A DNA stretch of 24,787 bases, taken from an uncultured Pedobacter sp. (GTDB lineage Bacteria > Bacteroidota > Bacteroidia > Sphingobacteriales > Sphingobacteriaceae). Positions 9,325 through 15,734 of the stretch are shown here, in pieces. The translations under genes and the position numbers were made by a program. Within the stretch, counting starts at the first letter, position 1, and each line of letters opens with the position of its first letter. The notes beneath the pieces were generated by a model that saw nothing but the letters and a program-made list of their open reading frames with translations, did no database searches and had not been told where the DNA came from. The stretch is taken from NCBI RefSeq assembly GCF_946479715.1, contig NZ_CAMLHF010000069.1, positions 1-24,787 of the forward strand. Reading direction: 5' to 3'.

Positions 9325-9861
9325 ATGATGAAACCGATTTTATTAATAGTAACAGTATTTTTTGCACAAACCATTTTTGCTCAACAAAAATTTGGGCATG
9401 TAAATGTGGAGTCTGTTTTTTTAGCCATGCCCGAGGCAAAGAGTGCACAGACGAATCTTGAAGCGTTTAGTAAATTGAAAAGTGATGAAATAGATAAGAT
9501 GCAAAAGGAGTACCAGATAAATTATGATAATGCTGTTGCCAAGAATAAGACGTTAAATGAGTCAAACAAGGATGTCGTATTAAAGGAACTTGAAGTGTTG
9601 TCTATTGAGCTGGAATCTTTGAAGAAACGAATTGAGGACGCGGCCAAAAAAGCTCAAGAGGAGGTGATTAGGAGACAAGGGGAACTTTTTACACCAGTAA
9701 ACGCAAAGTTTATGACGGCGTTAAAATCTGTTTATAAGGAAAAAACTTTAAGTTATGTATTCTCTGTATCAGGTCGTGAGGGAGATAGCAACTTGTTATT
9801 GTGGGACAATGGAATAGATCTAACTGAAGATGTTAAAAAGAAATTGGGGTTGTCTAAATAA
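9325..9861 (+). CDS. OmpH/Skp-family periplasmic chaperone-like protein
   Basis: A 178-residue exported protein with signal peptide M-M-K-P-I-L-L-I-V-T-V-F-F-A...I-F-A-Q, then 'FGHVNVESVFLAMPEA', the usual OmpH opening, a charged coiled-coil of about 80 residues (the Skp tentacle region), and a final part with 'YVFSVSGREGDSNLLLWDNG' and L-T-x-D-V-x-x-K-L-G. In-frame GTG at 9310 is an alternative start adding five residues; the ATG at 9325 (or 9328) gives a more standard signal. Family members hold unfolded outer-membrane proteins in the periplasm. The usual bamA or lpx neighbours are absent, so this is probably a paralogue with a specialised role. Confidence 0.88.
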   Translation: MMKPILLIVTVFFAQTIFAQQKFGHVNVESVFLAMPEAKSAQTNLEAFSKLKSDEIDKMQKEYQINYDNAVAKNKTLNESNKDVVLKELEVLSIELESLKKRIEDAAKKAQEEVIRRQGELFTPVNAKFMTALKSVYKEKTLSYVFSVSGREGDSNLLLWDNGIDLTEDVKKKLGLSK

Positions 9862-9941
9862 AGGGTTTAAGGTTACGGAGCAGATGACTCGGGGGATAGG
9901 AGGTTGGGAGGACTTAGTGGTAGATTTAATATTTAGACTGG

Positions 9942-9988
9942 AGAATGAAGGAGAGGGGTTTTTGAGGTCACAATTTGTGACCTCAAAA
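9942..9988. repeat. Palindromic element copy 3, within a 47-bp repeat of 9184-9230
   Basis: The palindrome has 14-bp arms (9960-9973 and 9975-9988) around a central T; the core at 9966-9982 is GGTCACAATTTGTGACC. With its left flank, the stretch 9942-9988 matches 9184-9230 at 43 of 47 positions at a constant offset of 758. Two of the four differences are compensatory (9212 G to A, and its partner 9220 C to T). Read in the frame of the AraC gene tail, the flank encodes R-M-K-E-R-G-F-stop against R-V-K-E-R-G-F-stop at 9184. It lies in the 272-base gap between the OmpH-like and ORF6N genes, where no convincing gene was found. Confidence 0.85.
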
Positions 9989-10075
9989 GAAAACAGAAGG
10001 GAACCACGTTGGAAGTTCTTTGAAAATATTGGGGTTTTTATCAAATATTTTATTATTGGTATAAAATATATCTTT

Positions 10076-10106
10076 TTGGTTAATTTATGGCTTTTGTATA
10101 TGTTTG
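10076..10106 (+). promoter_or_regulatory. Bacteroidota-type promoter for the ORF6N gene
   Basis: A perfect -7 box TATGTTTG (10099-10106, consensus TAnnTTTG) is preceded after 20 bases by TTG (10076-10078). The start codon at 10134 follows 27 bases after the -7 box. Spacing fits the known TTG-N19-ish-TAnnTTTG pattern of this phylum. Confidence 0.6.
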
Positions 10107-10133
10107 TTTTAGCATTTAGGCTACAAATTAAAT

Positions 10134-11009
10134 ATGACGGCAATAGAAGCAATCACTCAGGAAACGATACAGAATAAGATTTTTACGATTCGTGGTAAAC
10201 AGGTAATGATTGATAGGGATTTGGCGGTGTTGTATGGGGTAGAGACGAAAGTACTTAATCAGGCGGTTAGGCGAAATTTAGACAGATTTCCTGAAAATTT
10301 TATGTTTCAGCTTAACAAAGAAGAGTTTGAATCTTTAAGGTCACAATTTGTGACCTTAAAGGACAATAGAGGGGCTCATAGTAAATACTTATCTACTGTT
10401 TTTACTGAGCACGGAGTATTAATGCTCAGCTCTGTATTAAGAAGTGAAACTGCATTGAAAGTAAGTATTCAGATTATGAATGCGTTTGTAGAGATGAGGA
10501 GGTTTTTGAGGGATAATGCGGAGGTGTTTGTAAGGTTGGAGAATGTGGAACGGAAACAGCTTAGGGCTGATGAGAACTTTGATAAGATCTTTAATGCATT
10601 GCAAAGTAAGGAGTTGAAACCGAAGCAAGGTATATTCTATGATGGGCAGGTATTTGATGCCTATAGTTTTATAGCTGATTTGGTGAGGGAAGCGAAGACA
10701 TCAATTGTGCTAATTGATAACTACGTTGATGATACGGTACTTCGATTATTTGCTAAACGCAAACAAGGCGTTTCATTGACCATTTATACCAAAAAGGACT
10801 CTATACTTAATTTGGATATAGTTAAATATAAAACCCAATATGGCCCCGTTGGGGTTAAAGAATTTAAAGCTTCGCATGATAGGTTTTTGATTCTGGATGG
10901 TACGGTGGTTTATCACATCGGTGCTTCTTTAAAGGATTTGGGGTTGAAATGGTTTGCGTTTTCGAAAATGGAGATTGCAGCTCTGGATTTGTTAAGTAAA
11001 ATAAGATAA
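10134..11009 (+). CDS. ORF6N-domain protein with C-terminal phospholipase-D-like half domain
   Basis: A 291-residue cytoplasmic protein. Residues about 8-120 form an ORF6N/KilA-N-like DNA-binding domain known from phage and chromosomal antirepressor-type proteins: 'IRGKQVMIDRDLAVLYGVET', R-F-P-x-x-F-M-F-Q-L, then F-T-E-H-G-V-L-M-L-S-S-V-L. A charged helical linker follows (about 120-160). Residues 165-285 contain 'SIVLIDNYVDDTVLRLF' and S-H-D-R-F-L-I-L-D...Y-H-I-G-A-S-L-K-D-L-G, resembling a PLD-type half site in which the H-x-K is H-x-R. The protein is presumably a regulator whose effector part binds nucleic acid or phosphate. Its own promoter (10076-10106) precedes it. Residues 67-76 (S-L-R-S-Q-F-V-T-L-K) are encoded by a perfect palindrome. 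Confidence 0.85.
   Translation: MTAIEAITQETIQNKIFTIRGKQVMIDRDLAVLYGVETKVLNQAVRRNLDRFPENFMFQLNKEEFESLRSQFVTLKDNRGAHSKYLSTVFTEHGVLMLSSVLRSETALKVSIQIMNAFVEMRRFLRDNAEVFVRLENVERKQLRADENFDKIFNALQSKELKPKQGIFYDGQVFDAYSFIADLVREAKTSIVLIDNYVDDTVLRLFAKRKQGVSLTIYTKKDSILNLDIVKYKTQYGPVGVKEFKASHDRFLILDGTVVYHIGASLKDLGLKWFAFSKMEIAALDLLSKIR
10333..10361. repeat. Palindromic element copy 4, inside the ORF6N coding sequence
   Basis: Perfect 14-bp arms (10333-10346 and 10348-10361) around a central T; the core at 10339-10355 is GGTCACAATTTGTGACC, identical to copy 3. It encodes L-R-S-Q-F-V-T of the ORF6N domain. Read in a suitable frame, intergenic copies 1 and 3 also encode L-R-S-Q-F-(A/V)-T-S-K, so the repeats resemble a fragment of this domain's coding sequence. 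Confidence 0.85.
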
Positions 11010-11086
11010 TAATACTACCATGGTTTTTCACGGTTTTAAATGGATTTAAAAAAGCAAAAAATGACATGATTAACTATGAAAATGGG

Positions 11087-11107
11087 ATCCTGAAATAAAT
11101 TCAGGAT
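11087..11107. repeat. Short hairpin at the start of the repeat region
   Basis: ATCCTGAA (11087-11094) and TTCAGGAT (11100-11107) form a perfect 8-bp stem with a 5-base loop. It is followed directly by GACG-rich repeats. It opens the 330-base gene-free stretch 11010-11340. Confidence 0.55.
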
Positions 11108-11130
11108 GACGAGGCGCGAATTGGCATAAC

Positions 11131-11162
11131 CAAGAGATCTCTCCTATCGTCGAGATGACGAA
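11131..11162 (-). repeat. 32-bp dispersed repeat, inverted copy of 13195-13226
   Basis: By eye, 11131-11162 is the exact reverse complement of 13195-13226 over 32 bases. Here only one half of the element is present; at 13195 it forms one arm of a long hairpin. It contains the motif CGAGATGACG, which seeds the adjacent minisatellite. Confidence 0.85.
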
Positions 11163-11295
11163 GCGATAATGAGATGACGAAGTGATAATGAGATGACGAA
11201 GTGATAGCAGGATAACGGGAGGGGACGACTTGGCGATAGTGAGATGACGGAGAGGGATGACGGGACGATAATGAGATGACGGGAAGGGATGATGA
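11152..11295. repeat. GAGATGACG minisatellite
   Basis: Copies of GAGATGACG or close variants begin at 11152, 11171, 11190, 11209, 11241, 11254, 11273 and about 11287. The first steps are exactly 19 bases (unit GAGATGACGAAGTGATAAT); later steps vary (32, 13, 19, 14). Unit sequence decays towards the right. Long ORFs across it are repeat artefacts. The gene at 11341 starts 46 bases after the array. Confidence 0.75.
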
Positions 11296-11340
11296 GGTGT
11301 GCATAGCGACTTAAATTAAACTAAACACCCTATTATTTTT

Positions 11341-11970
11341 ATGAAAAAACGAAAACCCATTGTATTAACAGATGAGATGATATTGCAATGGAAAAAAAGT
11401 ACAGTAGATTACCTGAAAGGGCTCTATGGAGCACCATTAAATGAATTAGAATATGCATTGATGTCGCAGGGGTATTTAAGGCCCCAATTTAAGCGAAAGG
11501 GGAGCTTTTTGCTTGAACCCGGTATGCTGGTTAACGAAGCCTGGTACCTGAAAAAAGGACTGGCAATACTTTATGGCTTTGAACGTAAAACAGAATCAAT
11601 GAACATTTATTACATATGGGAAGCCGATTCTATTATTGTATTGTATGAGGAATTTATTAAACAGTTGCCAAACAAAGCGTTTTACATTGAACTGCTTGAG
11701 GATTGTGAACTTGTTAGTATAAGTAACCTTACCATGAGTGGCATTTACAAAGAACATACCGTAGCTCATGTGCTAACTCAGAGTATATTGAGTAAGCAAA
11801 TAGAAAGAAGGACGATACAATGTGAGATATTGATGATGCCAAAACTTGATAGGCGAGAGGCTTTTGAAGAGCGATTTCCAAATCTGAGAGGCAGGCTTTC
11901 TATAGACCAGATCTGTGCATTTATTGGCATTAAGCCATCTACCTATGGGTATGCTAAAAATGGGGATTAA
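11341..11970 (+). CDS. Crp/Fnr-like regulator with divergent DNA-binding end
   Basis: A 209-residue protein resembling the Crp/Fnr group of Bacteroidota: a beta-roll sensor domain (about residues 45-130, with 'GSFLLEPGMLVNEAWYLKKG'), a long helix (about 135-165) and a C-terminal helix-turn-helix candidate 'LSIDQICAFIGIKPSTYGYA'. The residues that bind cAMP in E. coli CRP are not present. The recognition helix lacks the R-E-T-x-x-R pattern of the other two Crp proteins here, so its operator should differ. It lies between the minisatellite and a strong terminator, alone in its transcription unit. Regulatory targets are unknown. Confidence 0.7.
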   Translation: MKKRKPIVLTDEMILQWKKSTVDYLKGLYGAPLNELEYALMSQGYLRPQFKRKGSFLLEPGMLVNEAWYLKKGLAILYGFERKTESMNIYYIWEADSIIVLYEEFIKQLPNKAFYIELLEDCELVSISNLTMSGIYKEHTVAHVLTQSILSKQIERRTIQCEILMMPKLDRREAFEERFPNLRGRLSIDQICAFIGIKPSTYGYAKNGD

Positions 11971-12012
11971 CAAGCCCCAAAATTAGTGTTTCGGTTGTCT
12001 ACAAACACCTTC

Positions 12013-12039
12013 TAGCCCTCCGTTTGGGGGGCTATTTTT
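12013..12039 (+). terminator. Intrinsic terminator after the Crp-like gene and just before the next ATG
   Basis: TAGCCCTCC pairs with GGGGGGCTA (one G-T wobble) over a 4-base loop, followed by five Ts (12035-12039). This is a good rho-independent terminator for the gene ending at 11970. It ends 5 bases before the next start codon at 12045. Confidence 0.8.
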
Positions 12040-12044
12040 GTATC

Positions 12045-12452
12045 ATGATAACAGAGAAACTATTGTTTAATATTCACATGATGGGTGGCAATCGAGCCAC
12101 CATCATCTTTAAATGCGATGATAATCCTTTTAGGATTGACAGGCTTTGCAATGCGCTTCAGTTTGTGGCCACCATGGAGCAACTAAGGAGGGCAATAGCT
12201 ACAGGTGCGAAACAGAACTGCTATCATTTACTGACCAATGAACCGGGACATGAATGGATACTGGAATGCAGGTGTGCAAACGGGTTGGTAGCCCTGGAGC
12301 TTTGGTTTCAGAGTTCGGGATTCCGCGACACTTTGGAGACGAAGTTTATCTGGGAAGGTACTGTTGCAGAATTTGATAAAGCGGTATGCAGATTAACTGA
12401 GATACTGGAAATACAATGTAAAAAAAGAAGGGAAGGGGGTACGATGTTTTAG
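12045..12452 (+). CDS. Hypothetical protein
   Basis: A 135-residue protein starting M-I-T-E-K-L-L-F-N-I; the frame is open further upstream to a TTG at 12024, but that overlaps the terminator stem. An alternative ATG pair lies near residue 10-11 (M-M-G-G-N-R). No signal peptide, membrane segment or known family is visible. It has six or so cysteines and an aromatic-rich middle ('HEWILECRCANGLVALELWF'). It lies upstream of the DUF6266-like gene with 94 bases between. Its promoter cannot fit between the terminator and the ATG, so its transcript must start upstream of the hairpin or translation must start later. Confidence 0.55.
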   Translation: MITEKLLFNIHMMGGNRATIIFKCDDNPFRIDRLCNALQFVATMEQLRRAIATGAKQNCYHLLTNEPGHEWILECRCANGLVALELWFQSSGFRDTLETKFIWEGTVAEFDKAVCRLTEILEIQCKKRREGGTMF

Positions 12453-12546
12453 AAGTAAATAGGGACTAGTATGGCTTGCTTCGAGGAAGTGGAGTTAGAA
12501 TTAACAAATCATTTAACAATAACAATAAATTTAAATTTTAAAAAAT

Positions 12547-13191
12547 ATGGGTAAATTTTCGAGAGGGATCCTTGGGGGATTCAGTGGTAAAGTTGGTAAC
12601 GTAGTGGGCGTTAACAATGGTGGATCTTATTACATGCGCAGCTTGCCGAGCAAGAGCAAGAAACCACCTACCGAAGCGCAGTTAAGACAACGCCTGAAGT
12701 TCAGTCTGGTGCTTGCGTTTTTAAGGCCAATACGCACTTTGATTAGTGTAGGCTATCAGTCGTTTAAAAAGAAAGGTGGCACCTTTGGCGCGGCTACGGG
12801 TTATCTGTTAGAAAACGCGATAACTGGTGTGTATCCTGCTTTAAGCATCGATTATACTAAAGTTAAAGTGAGTAGGGGTAGTTTGCTTGGGGTAGCGAAT
12901 CCGGAATTGGTGACTACGGCAGGTACTTCGGAAATTGAATTTAACTGGAGCAACAATGCGTTGGCCGGCACGATCAATGGAACGGATATGGCGACGCTTT
13001 TGGTGTACAGTGACGTGCTTGATGAGTACATTATGCTGGCGGGAGCGGCTCCAAGGAGCGCTGAGACTTTTTCGCTGGCTATTCCGCCAAGGTTGTTAGG
13101 CCAGGAGGTGTATTGCTGGATGAGCTTTGTGAGGGCTGATGGTAAACAGGCTAGCGATAGCAGGTATATGGGGAAGGTTCCGGTGATCTAG
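12547..13191 (+). CDS. DUF6266-like family protein
   Basis: A 214-residue protein starting 'MGKFSRGILGGFSGKVGNVV', the characteristic opening of a family I recognise as DUF6266, common in Sphingobacteriaceae and of unknown function. It continues with G-x-x-Y-M-R-S-L-P, K-P-P-T-E-A-Q-L-x-Q-R-x-K-F and a beta-rich C-terminal half ('EIEFNWSNNALAGT'). There is no signal peptide. Length looks complete. It sits alone, bracketed by the dispersed 32-bp repeats at 11131 and 13195, which suggests mobility of the block, though nothing proves transfer. Confidence 0.8.
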   Translation: MGKFSRGILGGFSGKVGNVVGVNNGGSYYMRSLPSKSKKPPTEAQLRQRLKFSLVLAFLRPIRTLISVGYQSFKKKGGTFGAATGYLLENAITGVYPALSIDYTKVKVSRGSLLGVANPELVTTAGTSEIEFNWSNNALAGTINGTDMATLLVYSDVLDEYIMLAGAAPRSAETFSLAIPPRLLGQEVYCWMSFVRADGKQASDSRYMGKVPVI

Positions 13192-13194
13192 GCG

Positions 13195-13270
13195 TTCGTC
13201 ATCTCGACGATAGGAGAGATCTCTTGTTCAGGTATAGTTCAAGAGGTCTCTCTCTGCGTTCGAGATGACG
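13195..13270. repeat. Long imperfect hairpin repeat (full element)
   Basis: CGTCATCTCG (13197-13206) and CGAGATGACG (13261-13270) are perfect outer arms. The inner parts (13207-13226 and about 13239-13260) pair imperfectly, giving a stem of about 30 bp around a loop near 13227-13238. Its left arm with two flanking Ts is the 32-bp sequence found inverted at 11131-11162. This type of palindromic intergenic repeat resembles REP/BIME-like elements. It begins 4 bases after the DUF6266-like stop and could stabilise or end that transcript. Confidence 0.8.
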
Positions 13271-13353
13271 ATCGCTTTAGATTGTTAAGTATGCTGGTTA
13301 GCTGTAGCACAGGGTTGTGAATGCTAATAAAATGTTTTTTTGATAATTTTATT

Positions 13354-13385
13354 TTGAAATATTACTAAAAATATTAGTAAATTTG
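13354..13385 (+). promoter_or_regulatory. Promoter with overlapping TTACTAA-N5-TTAGTAA operator
   Basis: A perfect -7 box TAAATTTG (13378-13385) is preceded after 21 bases by TTG (13354-13356); the ATG is at 13405. A perfect inverted repeat, TTACTAA (13362-13368) and TTAGTAA (13374-13380), fills the spacer and overlaps the -7 box, the usual place for a repressor operator. Confidence 0.6.
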
Positions 13386-13404
13386 TTTATTCAATTTTAC
13401 CTAT

Positions 13405-13794
13405 ATGGGCAACAGACCTCAACGAGAACACAGACCGTTATTTGAATATTCAGGTAAGTATGAGCAAACGGTTAGAACAATAGATTTGATCAGAAAGATA
13501 TTTAATAATGCGCTTAAGCAAAGGCTATGGGTGTTTGAGCCATCAGTGAAAAGATGGTTCAGTCCGGAAGAGTTCATGGAAATGTATGAACGGTATGACA
13601 ACCTGGATCCGAAATGGATTGCAAAGATCGAAGTTCGCGATCCGATGGAGGGACTGGAAGCTGCGGATACGCAGGTTGAAAGTATACTTGCAAGAAAGGC
13701 CATATTGACGAAGAAGATTATAGACTATGAGCGGGCTAAACAGAAAAGTATGGAGGACTCGATAAAGGCAAGGCCAAAGGTTAAACAAATATAA
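13405..13794 (+). CDS. Hypothetical charged protein
   Basis: A 129-residue protein without signal or membrane segments and of no family I can name. The middle has 'VFEPSVKRWFSPEEFMEMYE' and the C-terminus is a basic helix (residues about 95-129) that may form a coiled coil or bind nucleic acid. It has its own promoter with a symmetrical operator, so it is probably a tightly controlled single gene. No neighbour in the same unit is seen. Confidence 0.65.
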   Translation: MGNRPQREHRPLFEYSGKYEQTVRTIDLIRKIFNNALKQRLWVFEPSVKRWFSPEEFMEMYERYDNLDPKWIAKIEVRDPMEGLEAADTQVESILARKAILTKKIIDYERAKQKSMEDSIKARPKVKQI

Positions 13795-13869
13795 CCCTGA
13801 TATTTTCTCATTCATTGCTGATTTTGCCCGCTTTAGCGATTAATTTAATGTTAAAGATGTTCTAATCAG

Positions 13870-13877
13870 TAACTTTG
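13870..13877 (+). promoter_or_regulatory. -7 box directly before the histidine kinase gene
   Basis: TAACTTTG is a perfect TAnnTTTG match, ending 5 bases before the ATG at 13883. No clear TTG is found at the right distance upstream. If it works, the mRNA is nearly leaderless or translation starts at the next Met codon (13910). Confidence 0.45.
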
Positions 13878-13882
13878 GGTAT

Positions 13883-14920
13883 ATGCAAGAGAAATTACCT
13901 GTAAAAAGAATGAACCGGCTAACCTGGTTGCTATCTGTGATCATAGGTATTATCTTTTACATTATCATTTCTCATGGTTCCCGCCAGGAGGACATTTATC
14001 CTTTTACCGGTTTTACCATATTTGGGATACTCATGATCGGCCATATTGATGTTCTTGTAATGGTTATTTTAGCAAGGCGTTTTGATGTGAAATCGAACCG
14101 ATTTATGTGGTACAGGTGCCTGATAGGTTATCCCTTGAGCATATTGGTATACTTTGTTACCTGGCCTTTTGTAGCCCGAATGGCAAATGTAAGCTGGACA
14201 TACACAGACTTAAATCTGTTTCTGGCATTTATAGGTTCGGGAATTGTGATCAATACCATGATCATTTTAATGCACGATTCGGTATTGCTGTATGAACATA
14301 AATTACACAGTGAACTGGAGCTTTCGAAGTTGAAAGCGGCTAATGCGGAAGCAAGTAATCTTCTGTTAAAACAGCAAATTCATCCTCACTTTCTGTTTAA
14401 TGCTTTGAATACGTTAAAAGCATTGTACCACAAGGATGCTCATATTGCCGACGAGTACATTGTTCATATGGCGGGCTTTTTAAGGGCTTCCATTTACCAT
14501 CATACTGATAATATTGCCAAATTGAAAGAGGAGGTTCAGGTATTAAATGACTATCTGGAAATGCAGCGGATAAGGTTTGGTACAGCGCTGGATTGTAGTA
14601 TTGATGTGCCGGTTGAAACCCTGGAGCGTTATTACCTGCCCTCGTTTTCTTTGCAGCCTTTGCTGGAGAATGCGATTAAACACAATAATTTCACCTTGCT
14701 GGCTCCGCTAAAGGTTAGCATTACACAGGATGGTGACCGTTTGCTGATCAGCAATAACGTGCAAAAGAGGAACATCACCGTTGCATCTACCAATTACGGC
14801 CTGGCGAATCTTGCGGAAAGGTATAGGTTATGCTCTGGTGACGAGATTAAGATTATAGAGACAGATGACATCTTTTCAGTCAGTATAAAATTATTAAATT
14901 ATGAAGATCGTAATCATTGA
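13883..14920 (+). CDS. LytS/YehU-type membrane sensor histidine kinase
   Basis: A 345-residue protein with four hydrophobic segments (about residues 13-30, 42-64, 80-97 and 110-132), a short coiled coil, then a His_kinase domain of the LytS class: Q-Q-I-H-P-H-F-L-F-N-A-L with His169 the likely phosphoacceptor, the N box L-Q-P-L-L-E-N-A-I-K-H-N (Asn263), and a G-L-A-N-L-A-E-R-Y motif near the end. It would autophosphorylate at the inner membrane and pass phosphate to the regulator whose gene overlaps its 3' end by 20 bases. No extracellular sensor domain is visible, so the signal is probably within or near the membrane. A later start at 13910 would remove nine residues. Confidence 0.93.
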   Translation: MQEKLPVKRMNRLTWLLSVIIGIIFYIIISHGSRQEDIYPFTGFTIFGILMIGHIDVLVMVILARRFDVKSNRFMWYRCLIGYPLSILVYFVTWPFVARMANVSWTYTDLNLFLAFIGSGIVINTMIILMHDSVLLYEHKLHSELELSKLKAANAEASNLLLKQQIHPHFLFNALNTLKALYHKDAHIADEYIVHMAGFLRASIYHHTDNIAKLKEEVQVLNDYLEMQRIRFGTALDCSIDVPVETLERYYLPSFSLQPLLENAIKHNNFTLLAPLKVSITQDGDRLLISNNVQKRNITVASTNYGLANLAERYRLCSGDEIKIIETDDIFSVSIKLLNYEDRNH

Positions 14921-15671
14921 GGATGAAGTGGTTGTTGCAGACGACCTGGAAATGAATGTTAGGAAGCTGATTGACGAACCTTTGGAGATCGTGAAGTTAG
15001 GCTCAGTAAAAGAAAGTATTGCTTATTTTAAAGACAATGAGGCCCCGGATCTGATTTTTAGTGATATACAGTTAGGTGACGGACTGAGTTTTGAGATCTT
15101 TGTCGCAGAGCCCGTTTCGGCCCCCATAATTTTTTGTACGGCTTACGATGAATATGCCCTGGATGCGATTAAGGCCAATGGCATCGATTATATATTAAAG
15201 CCGTTTACGCGACAAATGCTGAATACTGCTCTGCAGAAATACATGCAGCTGAAGAAGATATTTTCGGCAGACCAAACCCCGCAGTATGAAACTTTGCTGA
15301 AGTTACTTTCGGGGAAAGAGGCTCAAAAAGCGGCTTCTATATTGGTATATCATCAGGATAAGATTATTCCTGTGAATCTGGATGATATTGCCATGTTCTA
15401 TCTGGATAGTGAGCTTACGCATTTGCTGACCTTTTCGGGAAAGACTTATTATCCTAATAAAAATCTGGATGAGCTGGAGCGTTTGGCTGGTAGTGCTTTT
15501 TTTAGAGCTAACCGGCAATATCTGGTGTGCAGGAAGGCCATTATTGATGTTTCGAGTTTCTTTTCGAGGAAGCTATCCTTAAACTTAAATATCCCCTTTG
15601 CCGAAAAGGTAATTGTGAGCAAAGGGAAAGCTCCAATATTTTTGAAATGGCTGGCCAAAGGCACTAGTTAG
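14901..15671 (+). CDS. LytTR-family response regulator
   Basis: A 256-residue protein with an N-terminal receiver domain (residues 1-120: acidic pair E7-D8, phosphoacceptor Asp55 in F-S-D-I-Q-L-G-D, Thr in F-C-T-A-Y, Lys in I-L-K-P-F) and a C-terminal LytTR DNA-binding domain (about 150-250; 'FFRANRQYLVCRKAIIDVSS'). It overlaps the kinase gene by 20 bases and is translationally coupled to it, so the two form a two-component system. LytTR proteins bind pairs of short direct repeats upstream of their targets; the adjacent beta-barrel gene could be one target, which is inference. Confidence 0.94.
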   Translation: MKIVIIEDEVVVADDLEMNVRKLIDEPLEIVKLGSVKESIAYFKDNEAPDLIFSDIQLGDGLSFEIFVAEPVSAPIIFCTAYDEYALDAIKANGIDYILKPFTRQMLNTALQKYMQLKKIFSADQTPQYETLLKLLSGKEAQKAASILVYHQDKIIPVNLDDIAMFYLDSELTHLLTFSGKTYYPNKNLDELERLAGSAFFRANRQYLVCRKAIIDVSSFFSRKLSLNLNIPFAEKVIVSKGKAPIFLKWLAKGTS

Positions 15672-15696
15672 ATACGCTTTGGTAAGTGTGATTTTG

Positions 15697-15734
15697 AGTA
15701 GCTCTCTGATGTTCAGGGGGCTACTGCTGTTTTT
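15697..15734 (+). terminator. Terminator-like hairpin after the LytTR gene
   Basis: AGTAGCTCTCTG (15697-15708) pairs with CAGGGGGCTACT (15714-15725), 12 bp with two wobbles and a 5-base loop. Five Ts (15730-15734) follow after a 4-base gap. It lies 25 bases after the stop at 15671. The rest of the 230-base gap (15735-15901) shows no certain feature. Confidence 0.5.

Noticed and set aside
9830..10177. A 115-codon plus-strand frame across the OmpH end and the following gap
   Set aside because: It overlaps two well-supported genes, has no own family features, and its only conserved-looking part (L-R-S-Q-F-V-T-S-K) comes from the palindromic repeat.
11152..11295. CRISPR array
   Set aside because: The repeated unit is only about 9-19 bp, spacing decays, there are no unique spacers of constant length and no cas genes.
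11101..11304. Minus-strand Ser/His/Arg-rich frame
   Set aside because: It is an artefact of the GAGATGACG repeat array; composition is fully explained by the repeat.
12024..12044. TTG start extending the 12045 gene upstream
   Set aside because: The added codons lie within the stem and T-run of a strong terminator; the ATG at 12045 is more credible.
12547..13191. Phage structural gene
   Set aside because: The opening sequence fits the DUF6266 family and no other phage-like structural, packaging or integrase genes are present.
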